Assembly: GCA_002293155.1 (NCBI GenBank)
Contig: DBCQ01000059.1
Location: 1-20,241 of the forward strand
DNA: 20,241 nucleotides
Direction: 5' to 3'
Origin: Burkholderiales bacterium UBA954
Lineage (GTDB): Bacteria > Pseudomonadota > Gammaproteobacteria > Burkholderiales > Burkholderiaceae_A
Shown: positions 1-6,853 of the stretch, piece after piece
Position numbering within the stretch: the first letter of the stretch is position 1
How the letters are laid out: every line of letters begins with the position of its first letter
The notes under the pieces: model-generated
The model's database searches: none
Seen by the model: the letters and a program-made list of their open reading frames with translations, nothing else
What the model was told of the DNA's origin: nothing
Translations under genes and position numbers: made by a program

Positions 1-92
1 GTGCTGCTTGCGGCGATCACGGGCGCTCCCCATGCGATTAGCGCGAGAGCGGTTATGGTTTTTCTAAATCTAAAGACTGCTGCTACTTTCAT
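1..92 (-). CDS. N-terminus of an exported protein (partial)
   Basis: An ATG at 92-90 on the minus strand opens a frame of 30 codons that runs off the left edge. A near-perfect Shine-Dalgarno (AGGAGGT at 103-97) sits 4 nt upstream and supports the start. The visible peptide begins MKVAAVFRFRKTITALALIA and has signal-peptide features: basic residues (K2, R8, R10, K11), then a hydrophobic stretch, then an APVIAAS segment that could be a signal peptidase site. The mature protein is not visible, so no function can be assigned. It lies downstream of the response regulator on the same strand. A phased palindrome array occupies its upstream region, so it may be a target of that regulator (inference). 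Confidence 0.7.
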   Translation of the reverse strand, partial: MKVAAVFRFRKTITALALIAWGAPVIAASS

Positions 93-185
93 ATCTACCT
101 CCTGAGCGGTTGGGTTGCGCTGCAGGAGTGTTCGGGTGCCCACACGGCCACAGTCGCAGGACGATCTTGAAATTTACGCAGACCG

Positions 186-245
186 TTGACTAGTCAAGAG
201 GCCTGACAGCGTCAGGTGTTCTGACAGTGTCAGAAACGCTGACAG
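186..245. promoter_or_regulatory. Phased TGAC/GTCA palindrome array, probable activator or operator sites
   Basis: Three copies of CTGACAG start at 203, 221 and 239, exactly 18 bp apart. The first two extend into inverted repeats, CTGAC-AGC-GTCAG (203-215) and CTGACA-G-TGTCAG (221-233). A perfect 12-bp palindrome, TTGACTAGTCAA (186-197), precedes them; its GTCA half-site is 18 bp in phase with those of the next two units. The array lies 94-153 bp upstream of the leftward exported-protein start at 92, a typical place for activator binding. On the minus strand TTGACT (197-192) could also serve as a -35 element, with TAAATT about 15 nt further on. The bound protein is unknown; the adjacent Fis-type response regulator is the obvious candidate. 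Confidence 0.6.
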
Positions 246-252
246 GAGGGGC

Positions 253-266
253 GGCCCGAGAGGGCC
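253..266 (-). terminator. Short GC hairpin after the response regulator (weak)
   Basis: GGCCC-N4-GGGCC forms a 5-bp stem with a 4-nt loop 17-30 nt past the response regulator stop. No U-tract follows it on the minus strand, so it is not a standard intrinsic terminator. It may only pause transcription or protect the transcript end, or it may be chance. Confidence 0.25.
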
Positions 267-282
267 AGCAATTGGCGGGGGA

Positions 283-888
283 CTACTTCTTGCGTTTAAT
301 GCCGTATTTCTTTAGGTAGTAATAGAGGTGTTCTCGGCTCATGTTCAGCCTGCGGGCTGCAGCGGACACATTGTGATTGGTATCGTTAAGTACTGTTCTG
401 AATAGCTTGGTCATGACAGCATCTTTGGTGTTCTTGGCGCTCTCTTCGGATGAGCCGTCGGCCACGATATACATCGCAATCTGGGCGTCTTTGCACATAT
501 TGGCGTGTCGGGCGTAGTAAAGCACTGCGCGATCTAAAGCTTGTTTGAGTTCCTCTCGGGTGATGGGCTTCATTAAGAAATCAAACGCACCGTGTTGAAT
601 TGCTTGTTCGGTGGCCGCCGCTGCAGTCTGGCCAGTAAGAACAATGACTTTCGTAATTGATGATCGGGCTGCTGCATCCTTCAGGAATCGCATTCCTTCG
701 GAAAAACTACTGGGGTCTGGAGGTAGGCCTAAATCCAGCAGTACGACGCCAATCTCGCTGTCGTCGGACAACATCGCGAGACCATCTGTGGTGTTGGTGG
801 CCAGGTCAACCTCAAATCCTAGAGATTCAACCAATGCGCTGAGCGTGTTGCGCACCTCCGTTTGGTCTTCAACGATCAGTACACGCAT
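283..888 (-). CDS. Response regulator with Fis-type HTH, RegA/ActR-like
   Basis: This 201-residue protein has an N-terminal receiver domain (about 1-120) and a C-terminal Fis-type helix-turn-helix (about 158-197, with NVSAAARRLNMSREHLYYYL). The receiver landmarks are all visible: acidic pocket E7/D8, phospho-acceptor D52 in VVLLDLGLP, T85 in VIVLTG and K107 in FLMKPIT. There is no AAA+ domain between the two parts, which matches RegA/PrrA/ActR two-domain regulators rather than NtrC-type sigma-54 activators. The start is ATG at 888. No histidine kinase is visible, so within this window it is an orphan. The gene points to the left edge, towards the exported-protein gene. Its recognition sites may be the palindromes at 186-245, and a related CTGACAG site lies at 1217-1229 before the ABC transporter operon. 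The target assignment is inference. Confidence 0.85.
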   Translation of the reverse strand: MRVLIVEDQTEVRNTLSALVESLGFEVDLATNTTDGLAMLSDDSEIGVVLLDLGLPPDPSSFSEGMRFLKDAAARSSITKVIVLTGQTAAAATEQAIQHGAFDFLMKPITREELKQALDRAVLYYARHANMCKDAQIAMYIVADGSSEESAKNTKDAVMTKLFRTVLNDTNHNVSAAARRLNMSREHLYYYLKKYGIKRKK

Positions 889-1009
889 GGCGTTTAGTTG
901 GGACTAGGCGTCAGAGAAGAGAGAGGATTCTTTTGTATCAAATGTTTGAGCTAGATTCAATTAATAGTTTTAATTAATAAATATAAATACCGCCGCTTCT
1001 AAGGGCTCA

Positions 1010-1035
1010 ACCTTGGCGCTGACCAACGCCAAGGT
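1010..1035. repeat. Inverted repeat ACCTTGGCG / CGCCAAGGT
   Basis: Nine-bp arms at 1010-1018 and 1027-1035 are separated by 8 bp. No T-run follows on either side, so a terminator is unlikely. It lies about 120 bp upstream of the response regulator start and 350 bp upstream of the transporter start, so it could be an operator or a transcript leader hairpin. Confidence 0.5.
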
Positions 1036-1216
1036 CCTTGAGGTATGCGCCAAGTAGGTGCGTTAGGATCTCCCCCGCCTGGTTTCGTTGCGCCGCAAAA
1101 CGAGTTAAATTTTGGTGCGACGCATGGTGCAGAAATGAACTAACTTAGTGCGTTTTTCGGCTTTTTGATCAAGGATGGATTCGATTTGAGCTGGTGGCGT
1201 CTTGGAATGAATCTTG

Positions 1217-1229
1217 CCTCTGACAGAGG
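1217..1229. promoter_or_regulatory. CCTCT-GAC-AGAGG inverted repeat with CTGACAG core
   Basis: Five-bp inverted arms flank GAC, and the site contains the same heptamer CTGACAG (1220-1226) that is repeated three times at 203-245. It lies about 160 bp upstream of the binding-protein gene. It may be a second site for the same regulator (inference). Confidence 0.35.
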
Positions 1230-1238
1230 GAAGTTCCG

Positions 1239-1314
1239 ATCCCTGATTCCTTTGTTGAAAAAGAATAACCGCACCATAAATTTTGGCTGTTCGAGCGGGG
1301 GTTATCCCTGATTC
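1239..1314. repeat. 11-bp direct repeat ATCCCTGATTC upstream of the ABC transporter
   Basis: Identical 11-mers sit at 1239-1249 and 1304-1314, start to start 65 bp apart, which is about six helical turns. The downstream copy ends about 20 bp before a candidate -10 (TAATAT, 1334-1339). The pair could be operator sites for a looping regulator of the transporter operon. No protein can be assigned. Confidence 0.4.
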
Positions 1315-1385
1315 ATCGAAGGGCGAAGGGCTCTAATATCCTAGATGTACTTTTAAAGTCTTACTATCTACTATAGGAGTTGACA

Positions 1386-2594
1386 ATGAAGACACCTGTA
1401 ATTTCAAGAGGGGTGGCAGCAACAGCCTTGGCGTTGGGTCTAACGCTGTCGTTTTTTGGAGCACCGGCCGTTGCTCAGACCATTAAGATTGGCGCGCCTT
1501 TGGCGCTTACCGGCGGCCTCGCTGACGAAGGCAAGAAGCAGGCAATTGCGTATGACATGTGGCTAAAGCGGGTAAACGATGCAGGTGGAATCACTGTTGG
1601 TGCGACGAAGCGGAAAGTTGAACTGGTGAAATACGATTACCAGACCAATGAGCAGCGGGCCCAGCAGCTTGCAGAGAAATTAATCGTTGAAGACAAGGTC
1701 GATTTGATGCTTGCTCCATTTGGATCCGGGCATACAAAAGTGGTGGCGGGCGTCGCAGAGCGCTATGGCGTGCCCGTGATGGCAACAAGTGCGTCTTCTG
1801 AATCGATCTTCAATCAGGGCTATAAGAATCTGTTCGGGGTTTTGGCTCCTAATACTGGCGGCATTAACGCACTGTTAACAACAGTTTCAAAGAGTATGCC
1901 AGCCGTCAAGCGCGTAGCGATTCTTGGTCGTGAAGATGTCTTCCCGAAATCTATGGCGACTACAATGAGCGAGTTAGCTGTAAAAGCGGGTTATCAGGTT
2001 GTGTCATCAGAGTTCTATTCAGTAGGAACCCTAGATCTGTCAACACCGATCTCGAAGATTAAATCGTTGAAGCCCGACTGGATTTACATCACGGGCTATA
2101 GCAAAGATCTTATTCTGGCGAGAAAGCAGATGGCCGATTTGGGCGTGACCGCCCAAGTGGTGACTATGATCACCGGACCAGTTTACAAAGAGTTTATTGA
2201 CGCACTGGGACCCCAGGCCGAGAACGTGACGAGTATGACTTGGTGGCACCACTCCGCTCAATTTAAAGGTAATGATCCCTGGGGTTCGACGAAGGCCTTC
2301 TACGACCAATTTGTAGCCCAAGAGAAATCCGATCCGGATTACGTTCATGCCGCGTCTGCAGCCGCTTTGGTTGCGCTTCAGAAGGGGATTGAGAAAGCCA
2401 AGTCAACCGATAAGAAAGCCGTTCGAGAGGCTCTTGCGTCACTCGATATCGTTTCGTTCTATGGGCAGATTAAGTTCACGGCCAACGGAATGAATGGCAG
2501 TAAAGAGCTTCCCATTATTCAAGTACAAAACGGCGTGCCCGTTCCTTTGTATCCGGATTCTGTGAAAAAAGGAAACTTGAGACCTTTCAAGTAA
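1386..2594 (+). CDS. HAAT-type ABC transporter periplasmic binding protein
   Basis: This is a 402-residue LivK/LivJ-like periplasmic binding protein that would capture an amino acid or related small carboxylate for the permease encoded downstream. The N-terminus is a signal peptide (basic start, then a hydrophobic run to about residue 31, cleavage after APAVAQ). The mature part opens with IKIGAPLALTGGLADEG, the usual first strand and ligand loop of type I branched-chain-amino-acid binding proteins. It continues with NDAGGI and a YDYQTNEQRAQQLAEKLI segment typical of the family. The start is ATG 1386, because AGGAG (1375-1379) lies 6 nt before it; a TTG at 1380 is too close to that site. The ligand cannot be read from the sequence. 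Context with 5-oxoprolinase-like genes and a molybdenum hydroxylase makes a lactam or N-heterocyclic acid possible, which is inference. Confidence 0.9.
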   Translation: MKTPVISRGVAATALALGLTLSFFGAPAVAQTIKIGAPLALTGGLADEGKKQAIAYDMWLKRVNDAGGITVGATKRKVELVKYDYQTNEQRAQQLAEKLIVEDKVDLMLAPFGSGHTKVVAGVAERYGVPVMATSASSESIFNQGYKNLFGVLAPNTGGINALLTTVSKSMPAVKRVAILGREDVFPKSMATTMSELAVKAGYQVVSSEFYSVGTLDLSTPISKIKSLKPDWIYITGYSKDLILARKQMADLGVTAQVVTMITGPVYKEFIDALGPQAENVTSMTWWHHSAQFKGNDPWGSTKAFYDQFVAQEKSDPDYVHAASAAALVALQKGIEKAKSTDKKAVREALASLDIVSFYGQIKFTANGMNGSKELPIIQVQNGVPVPLYPDSVKKGNLRPFK

Positions 2595-2609
2595 TCGTCT
2601 GATCCCAGG

Positions 2610-2639
2610 CCCCGGGAAAGCAATTTCCCGGGGATTTTT
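2610..2639 (+). terminator. Intercistronic terminator/attenuator overlapping the permease start region
   Basis: A perfect 10-bp stem, CCCCGGGAAA-GCAA-TTTCCCGGGG (2610-2633), is followed by A and five T residues (2635-2639). The next gene's ATG begins at 2640, directly after the T-run. This has the form of an intrinsic terminator between the binding protein and the first permease, which would give more binding protein than membrane parts. The 3' arm also contains the only G-rich stretch (GGGG, 2630-2633) that could act as the permease ribosome binding site. Folding would therefore mask it. Confidence 0.8.
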
Positions 2640-3500
2640 ATGATCTATACCCAAGTTTTAGCAAATGGCCTCATGCTGGGGGCAATTTACGCGTGTATCG
2701 CTGTGGGCTTTTCCCTCGTCTGGGGAGTTTTAAGCGTCATTAATTTGATGCATGGAGCCTTCATTGTTCTCGGTGGTTATCTCGCTTTCTTCTCTTGGTT
2801 GCATTTGGGTTTAAATCCCTTCTTAATGATTATTCCTGTTGCCTTAGTGCTCTTTACTTTGGGCTACGGCATTCAACGTTACGCCATCAACGAGGTGGTC
2901 TCAAAGCCTGTCCTCATCACCCTTACGGTAACCTTTGGCTTAGAAATGATTCTGTATAACGCGATGAATCTCGCTTTTTCGGCAACGCCGCGGAGAATCG
3001 TTTTAGATCTTGGTGTGGTCGATTTTGCAGGGGCCATGTTGCCTTTGGATCGGATAGCAGCGATGGTTCTAGCGCTGGCGTTAACGGGGTTGCTCTACCT
3101 CACCCTGCGCACTTCAAAAGTAGGTCGGGCAATTGTCGCCGTTCGAATGGATCGGGACGCAGCCACGCTGATGGGTATTGAGTATAAAAAGATTTACGCA
3201 ATCACTTTTGGACTTGGTGCCTTTATGGCCGGCGCTTGTGGAGCGATTGTGGCGGTTGTTTTTCCGATTTCGACGAGTCTTAGTGGGCTGTTACTCGGCA
3301 AGGCGTTTGTGATCTGCGTAATTGGTGGGTTGGGGACTGTGCCCGGCGCGCTTGTGGGCGGACTAGCACTTGGAATCATCGAGAGCTTCGCCGGACATTG
3401 GCTTGGATCACAGAACGCAATCTTGATTGGTTTTCTCTTGATGCTCGTGTTGCTCGTCGTAAGGCCTACCGGCATTATCGGCAAGAAAGGCTATGAATGA
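2640..3500 (+). CDS. HAAT ABC transporter permease, LivH-like
   Basis: This is a 286-residue integral membrane protein of the LivH family, one half of the inner-membrane channel. The N-terminus (NGLMLGAIYACIAVGFSLVWGVLSVINLMHG) matches the conserved opening of LivH proteins, including the N-L-x-H-G turn. About eight hydrophobic helices follow, and a cytoplasmic loop near VGRAIVAVRMDRDAATLMGI resembles the conserved ATPase-coupling loop of the family. The C-terminal G-G-L-G-T-V-P-G-A segment is also typical. The start codon falls directly behind a terminator-like hairpin, and there is no other good ribosome binding site. The stop overlaps the next start as ATGA at 3497-3500, implying coupled translation with the second permease. 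Confidence 0.9.
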   Translation: MIYTQVLANGLMLGAIYACIAVGFSLVWGVLSVINLMHGAFIVLGGYLAFFSWLHLGLNPFLMIIPVALVLFTLGYGIQRYAINEVVSKPVLITLTVTFGLEMILYNAMNLAFSATPRRIVLDLGVVDFAGAMLPLDRIAAMVLALALTGLLYLTLRTSKVGRAIVAVRMDRDAATLMGIEYKKIYAITFGLGAFMAGACGAIVAVVFPISTSLSGLLLGKAFVICVIGGLGTVPGALVGGLALGIIESFAGHWLGSQNAILIGFLLMLVLLVVRPTGIIGKKGYE

Positions 3501-4414
3501 AAAACCAGCGCATTGCTTATCTATTGTTCGCAATCTGGGTGATTGCGTTGGCCAGTACGCCTTGGATTGCTAATAACTATATTGTGAAGATTGCGACGTT
3601 CCTGGCGATGTATGCAGCTATCGCACTGTCTTGGAACTTCATAGGCGGCTTCGCGGGCTACCCTTCTTTCGCCACCGGTGCGTTTATAGGCCTTGGCGCC
3701 TACTCTGGGGCACTACTTCAGAATACCGGCTGGTTCGCGCCACTCGCCTGGGGGGCAGCGATGGTAATTGTGGTGGTCTTCGCTGCGCTGGTTGGAAAGG
3801 TGATTCTCAAGATGAAAGGCCATTACTTTGCAATTGGCTCGATTGCGTTAGTAGAAGTGTTGTCACACGGTGCATCCTCTTGGAGTGGGTTAACGGGTGG
3901 CGGTGAAGGGCTAAACGTTGCGATCATGGCGGGCGGACCGGATTTTATTGGAAAAGTATTTCTATTTACGATGATTGCGATTATGTTGATGGCCTTCATC
4001 GCAACGGTGATTGTCGACAAATCGCGTCTTGGCTTTGGCTTGAGATGTATTCAGCAAAACGAAGACGCGGCAGACATGCTTGGTGTCAATGTTATGCATT
4101 ACAAGCTCTTGGCCTTCATTCTTTCGGGTGTTTTCTGCGGTGGAATTGGTGCCGCTTACGCGTCTTGGGTAGCCTATATTTCCCCGGGAGATTCGTTTTC
4201 TATCTTGGTGACATTGAAAGCCGCAGTCATGGTCTTGCTTGGCGGCGCAGGTACCGTATTCGGGCCGCTCGTTGGCTCGGCTGTGTTCGTCATCTTCGAG
4301 GAATTGATCTGGTCAAAGTTTCTAGATTATCACCAAGGTATCTTGGGGCTTGTCGTCGTCCTCTTAATATTTTTCCTGCCCAATGGATTGCTGAAGATTA
4401 AGTGGTCTCGATAA
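3497..4414 (+). CDS. HAAT ABC transporter permease, LivM-like
   Basis: This is a 305-residue membrane protein of the LivM family, partner of the preceding LivH-like permease. It has multiple hydrophobic segments, and the family landmarks are visible. These are ALSWNFIGGFAGYPSFATGAFIGLGAY near residues 40-70 (the L-N-x-x-G-x-G-x-x-S pattern), then LGFGLRCIQQNEDAADMLGVN (EAA-like coupling loop), and LGGAGTVFGPLVGSAVF near the C-terminus. The length is normal. Its ATG overlaps the previous stop by 4 nt. About 24 bp separate it from the first ATPase gene, with only a weak GGAT-type ribosome binding site there. Confidence 0.9.
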   Translation: MKNQRIAYLLFAIWVIALASTPWIANNYIVKIATFLAMYAAIALSWNFIGGFAGYPSFATGAFIGLGAYSGALLQNTGWFAPLAWGAAMVIVVVFAALVGKVILKMKGHYFAIGSIALVEVLSHGASSWSGLTGGGEGLNVAIMAGGPDFIGKVFLFTMIAIMLMAFIATVIVDKSRLGFGLRCIQQNEDAADMLGVNVMHYKLLAFILSGVFCGGIGAAYASWVAYISPGDSFSILVTLKAAVMVLLGGAGTVFGPLVGSAVFVIFEELIWSKFLDYHQGILGLVVVLLIFFLPNGLLKIKWSR

Positions 4415-4438
4415 ACATAGGATCTGGATCAATTTGAT

Positions 4439-5200
4439 ATGAGTAATGCGCTACTTGAGGTAAAAAACATTTCCAAGAATTTTGGGGGCGTTACAGCGGT
4501 TAAAGACGTGTCGTTCTCACTAGAACAAGGGGAAATCGTCGGATTGATTGGCCCAAACGGCGCTGGAAAGACAACCCTCGTAAATCTAGTGACAGGTGTC
4601 ATCCCCGTAAGCTCGGGTACCGTGTTGTTTGAGGGTCAGGACGTAACACGACAACGCCCTTTCGAGGCGGCTCGAAGAGGACTTGCGCGTACGTTTCAAA
4701 TCGTTCAGCCATTTCCGGCAATGACAGTCCATGAAAACGTCACGGCAGGAGTGGTCTTTGCCGCGAATGAGTCCGATATTGAGAAGGCTAGATCGATTGC
4801 CTTAGAGCATCTCAACTTTGTGGGCCTGGGTAAGGAAGTTGATCGGCCTGCAAGTGCACTGACCTTGCCATCTCGGAAAAAACTAGAACTTGCAAAGAGC
4901 CTCGCCATGCAACCAAAGGTCTTGTTGCTTGATGAGGTTAACGCAGGGCTAAATACTGCAGAGATCGAAGGCGCGCTCGACTTAATTCGATCGATTGCTC
5001 AGAGAGGCATCACGATTGTGATTATCGAACATCTGATGAAAGTCGTAATGTCACTTTCAACGAGAATTCTTGTGCTGCATCACGGAGAGCTTATAAGCCA
5101 AGGTCTGCCGGATTCGGTGGTTAGTGATCCGAAGGTTATTGAAGCCTACCTTGGAACAAAGTACTTGGAACGGCGCCAGATTCTTCAAGAGGCGAAATAA
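4439..5200 (+). CDS. HAAT ABC transporter ATPase, LivG-like
   Basis: This 253-residue ATP-binding subunit powers the two permeases. Walker A is GPNGAGKTT (38-46), the Q-loop is at Q87 (RTFQ), Walker B is VLLLDE (161-166) and the switch histidine is H198 (IIEHLM). The C-terminal helix with VIEAYLGTKY is typical of LivG. The ABC signature is degenerate: residues 141-150 read LTLPSRKKLE instead of LSGGQ. Related HAAT ATPases often diverge here, and the partner ATPase keeps a good LSGGE, so the pair can still form one canonical site. The gene ends 1 nt before the next start. Confidence 0.9.
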   Translation: MSNALLEVKNISKNFGGVTAVKDVSFSLEQGEIVGLIGPNGAGKTTLVNLVTGVIPVSSGTVLFEGQDVTRQRPFEAARRGLARTFQIVQPFPAMTVHENVTAGVVFAANESDIEKARSIALEHLNFVGLGKEVDRPASALTLPSRKKLELAKSLAMQPKVLLLDEVNAGLNTAEIEGALDLIRSIAQRGITIVIIEHLMKVVMSLSTRILVLHHGELISQGLPDSVVSDPKVIEAYLGTKYLERRQILQEAK

Positions 5201-5201
5201 C

Positions 5202-5921
5202 ATGTCCGAACCGATTCTAAAAATAAGAGGCCTGACTGCTGGCTACGGTGATGTGCAGGTGCTCTGGGGTATCGATATGGATGTCATGCCGGGCTCTATT
5301 ACCTGCGTGATCGGATCAAATGGCGCAGGTAAATCAACCTTAATGCGTACGATTTCCGGCCTTGTAAAGGCGAACAGTGGCGAAATCGAATTCTGCTCGA
5401 GTTCATTGAAAAACGCTGCCCCAAAGGATGTATTGAGAGCGGGAATTGCTCATGTCCCGGAGGGGCGACGGTTGTTTAAAGGTCTGTCGGTTGAAGATAA
5501 TCTTTTGATTGGTGCATATTGTCGAGATGCTTCAAAGCACGATATTGCAAAAGATTTAGATCATATCTATCGAGTTTTTCCGAAACTAAAGGAGCGTTAC
5601 AAACAAGATGCGACGACGCTCTCGGGCGGTGAGCAGCAGATGTGTGCAATCGGTCGTGGAATTATGTCAAAGCCGAAGCTTCTGATCATTGACGAGCTCT
5701 CGTTAGGATTAGCGCCGCGAGCTGTTGAGCTATTAAGCGAGAGCCTACAGGAGATCAATAAAGAGGGTTTGGCGATTTTAATTGTTGAGCAGGATGTGTA
5801 CACTGCACTGGATCTGTCGCAGTTTGGGTATGTGATTGAGACTGGGCGGGTTGCATTCTCGGGGCCGAGCGCAGAATTAATCCATAACCAGGAAATTAAA
5901 AAAGCTTATCTCGGAATTTAA
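5202..5921 (+). CDS. HAAT ABC transporter ATPase, LivF-like
   Basis: This is a 239-residue second ATPase of the importer. Walker A is GSNGAGKST (38-46), the signature is LSGGEQQM and Walker B is LLIIDELSLGL, followed by VEQD in place of the switch-histidine region. The VEQD variant is normal for LivF. The C-terminus IKKAYLGI is the usual family ending. I use the ATG at 5202 because the protein then begins MSEPILKIRGL, aligning with family N-termini, and a GAGG (5189-5192) lies 9 nt upstream. An in-frame ATG at 5124 would overlap the LivG gene by 77 nt. The stop overlaps the stop of the convergent EamA gene by 4 nt, so no terminator space exists between the two operons. Confidence 0.9.
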   Translation: MSEPILKIRGLTAGYGDVQVLWGIDMDVMPGSITCVIGSNGAGKSTLMRTISGLVKANSGEIEFCSSSLKNAAPKDVLRAGIAHVPEGRRLFKGLSVEDNLLIGAYCRDASKHDIAKDLDHIYRVFPKLKERYKQDATTLSGGEQQMCAIGRGIMSKPKLLIIDELSLGLAPRAVELLSESLQEINKEGLAILIVEQDVYTALDLSQFGYVIETGRVAFSGPSAELIHNQEIKKAYLGI

Positions 5922-6805
5922 TCTCGGCTACGACGTCCTGGGGTAAGGTTGAGGCCAACAGCCATCGCTATGAGAATGAGCCCCAGTGCCGTCAGATCAA
6001 GGATTGTAATCGGCTCCTCCAGCGCAACTGTTCCGCTAAAAACCCCGATGACGGGAATCAGCATAATTGAGATGCTGCTCGCGACTGGGGTTAGGTTTCT
6101 AGCAATTCGAAACCACAAGATATGGCAGAGCGCGAAGGTGATCCCCGCATTGTAGAGAATTGCGAGCCACTCTCCAATGCTTGGGCTGCGCCAGTCGTTA
6201 AATTCAATCGCGATTGAGCCGATTAGCAAAAACACAGAGGTAAAAACTAGCATCCAAAATGTCAATGCCATATTTGAAATAGAAACCCGAAGGTGTTTCA
6301 TCAGTACCGTACCGACCCCCCAGCTAATAGCGGACGCCAGCATGAGTCCGAACGCATAGGGCTTGCCAAAAAAAGAATTAATCTCCTCATTGGCAAGTAA
6401 CGTCGTAGCTACAAGGGCCAGAGCGACGGCGATTAACGAACGTACCCTAAATGGCTCTTTAAACAAGAGCGCACCAGCGATAAACGCCCACATCGGCATT
6501 GTGTAGCCAATAATTGCCGCCCGGCCCGAGCTGAGAGCCTGAATTGCGTATATCGACATCACCTGCCAGAGAAGCATGTTCCAAATCGCGAGTGTTGTGA
6601 CTCTGCGTCGATCTGACACAGGAACAAAAAAACGCTCCCGTCGAAGCATCATGTAAATACCGATCCCGACAGCACCGATCACCATACTGAGTAGACGGAA
6701 TAGAAATGGCGGAAAGCTCTCGACCGCAAACTTCATAATCGGCCAATTAATGCCCCAAAAAAATGTGAGCAGTGCAAGAAGCACAACGTCGGTACGTGAA
6801 AACAA
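5918..6805 (-). CDS. EamA/DMT-family membrane transporter
   Basis: This is a 295-residue integral membrane protein with two EamA repeats, about ten hydrophobic helices in all. The N-terminal repeat carries TFFWGINWPIMKFAVESFPPFLFRLLS, the family's conserved W-G-x-N and P-x-x-x-x-x-R pattern. The second repeat starts near GLMLASAISWGVGTVLMK and ends near a conserved L-x-E-x-x-x-x-x-D segment (ALEEPITILDL). Members of this family export or exchange amino acids and other metabolites; the substrate is not readable here. The frame opens with TTG at 6805 and has no upstream ATG or good ribosome binding site, so the exact start is uncertain. It is the last gene of the F420/pxp operon, 48 nt after pxpC. 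Export of an overflow metabolite or precursor is possible (inference). Confidence 0.85.
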   Translation of the reverse strand: MFSRTDVVLLALLTFFWGINWPIMKFAVESFPPFLFRLLSMVIGAVGIGIYMMLRRERFFVPVSDRRRVTTLAIWNMLLWQVMSIYAIQALSSGRAAIIGYTMPMWAFIAGALLFKEPFRVRSLIAVALALVATTLLANEEINSFFGKPYAFGLMLASAISWGVGTVLMKHLRVSISNMALTFWMLVFTSVFLLIGSIAIEFNDWRSPSIGEWLAILYNAGITFALCHILWFRIARNLTPVASSISIMLIPVIGVFSGTVALEEPITILDLTALGLILIAMAVGLNLTPGRRSRD

Positions 6806-6853
6806 GAGTTTCTTTGTGAGTAGTATTGTTGGCGATGCTGGGCAGGCGGCAGT

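Larger units (their letters stand above)
889..1385. other. Intergenic region between response regulator and ABC transporter operon
   Basis: No convincing gene lies in this 497-bp divergent spacer. It holds an AT-rich tract (about 957-990), a 9-bp-arm inverted repeat (1010-1035) and a tandem TGGTGC pair (1113-1118 and 1125-1130). It also holds a CCTCT-GAC-AGAGG inverted repeat (1217-1229) and an 11-bp direct repeat ATCCCTGATTC (1239-1249 and 1304-1314). The divergent promoters of the response regulator and the transporter must both lie here. A possible rightward -10 is TAATAT at 1334-1339, with TTCATC at 1312-1317 as a poor -35; this is weak. Confidence 0.6.

Noticed and set aside
203..256. 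CRISPR-like array from the regular 18-bp units
   Set aside because: The repeats are only 7-13 bp and the remaining bases are too short to be spacers. Palindromic half-sites next to a promoter fit transcription factor sites better.
1113..1130. Sigma-54 promoter at the tandem TGGTGC pair
   Set aside because: The required GG then GC at 12-bp offset is not met (GG is found instead), and the nearby regulator lacks the AAA+ domain needed for sigma-54.
4859..4888. LivG-like ATPase inactive because its signature is not LSGGQ
   Set aside because: Walker A, Walker B, Q-loop and switch histidine are intact, and similar signature divergence occurs in HAAT ATPases whose partner keeps a good LSGGE. I treat it as normal variation.
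5124..5201. Longer LivF from the ATG at 5124
   Set aside because: The added 26 residues overlap the LivG gene and do not resemble a LivF start. The ATG at 5202 has a ribosome binding site and the family N-terminus.
6806..6853. Terminator between pxpC and the EamA gene
   Set aside because: No stem with a U-tract was found in the 48-nt gap, so the EamA gene is left in the operon.
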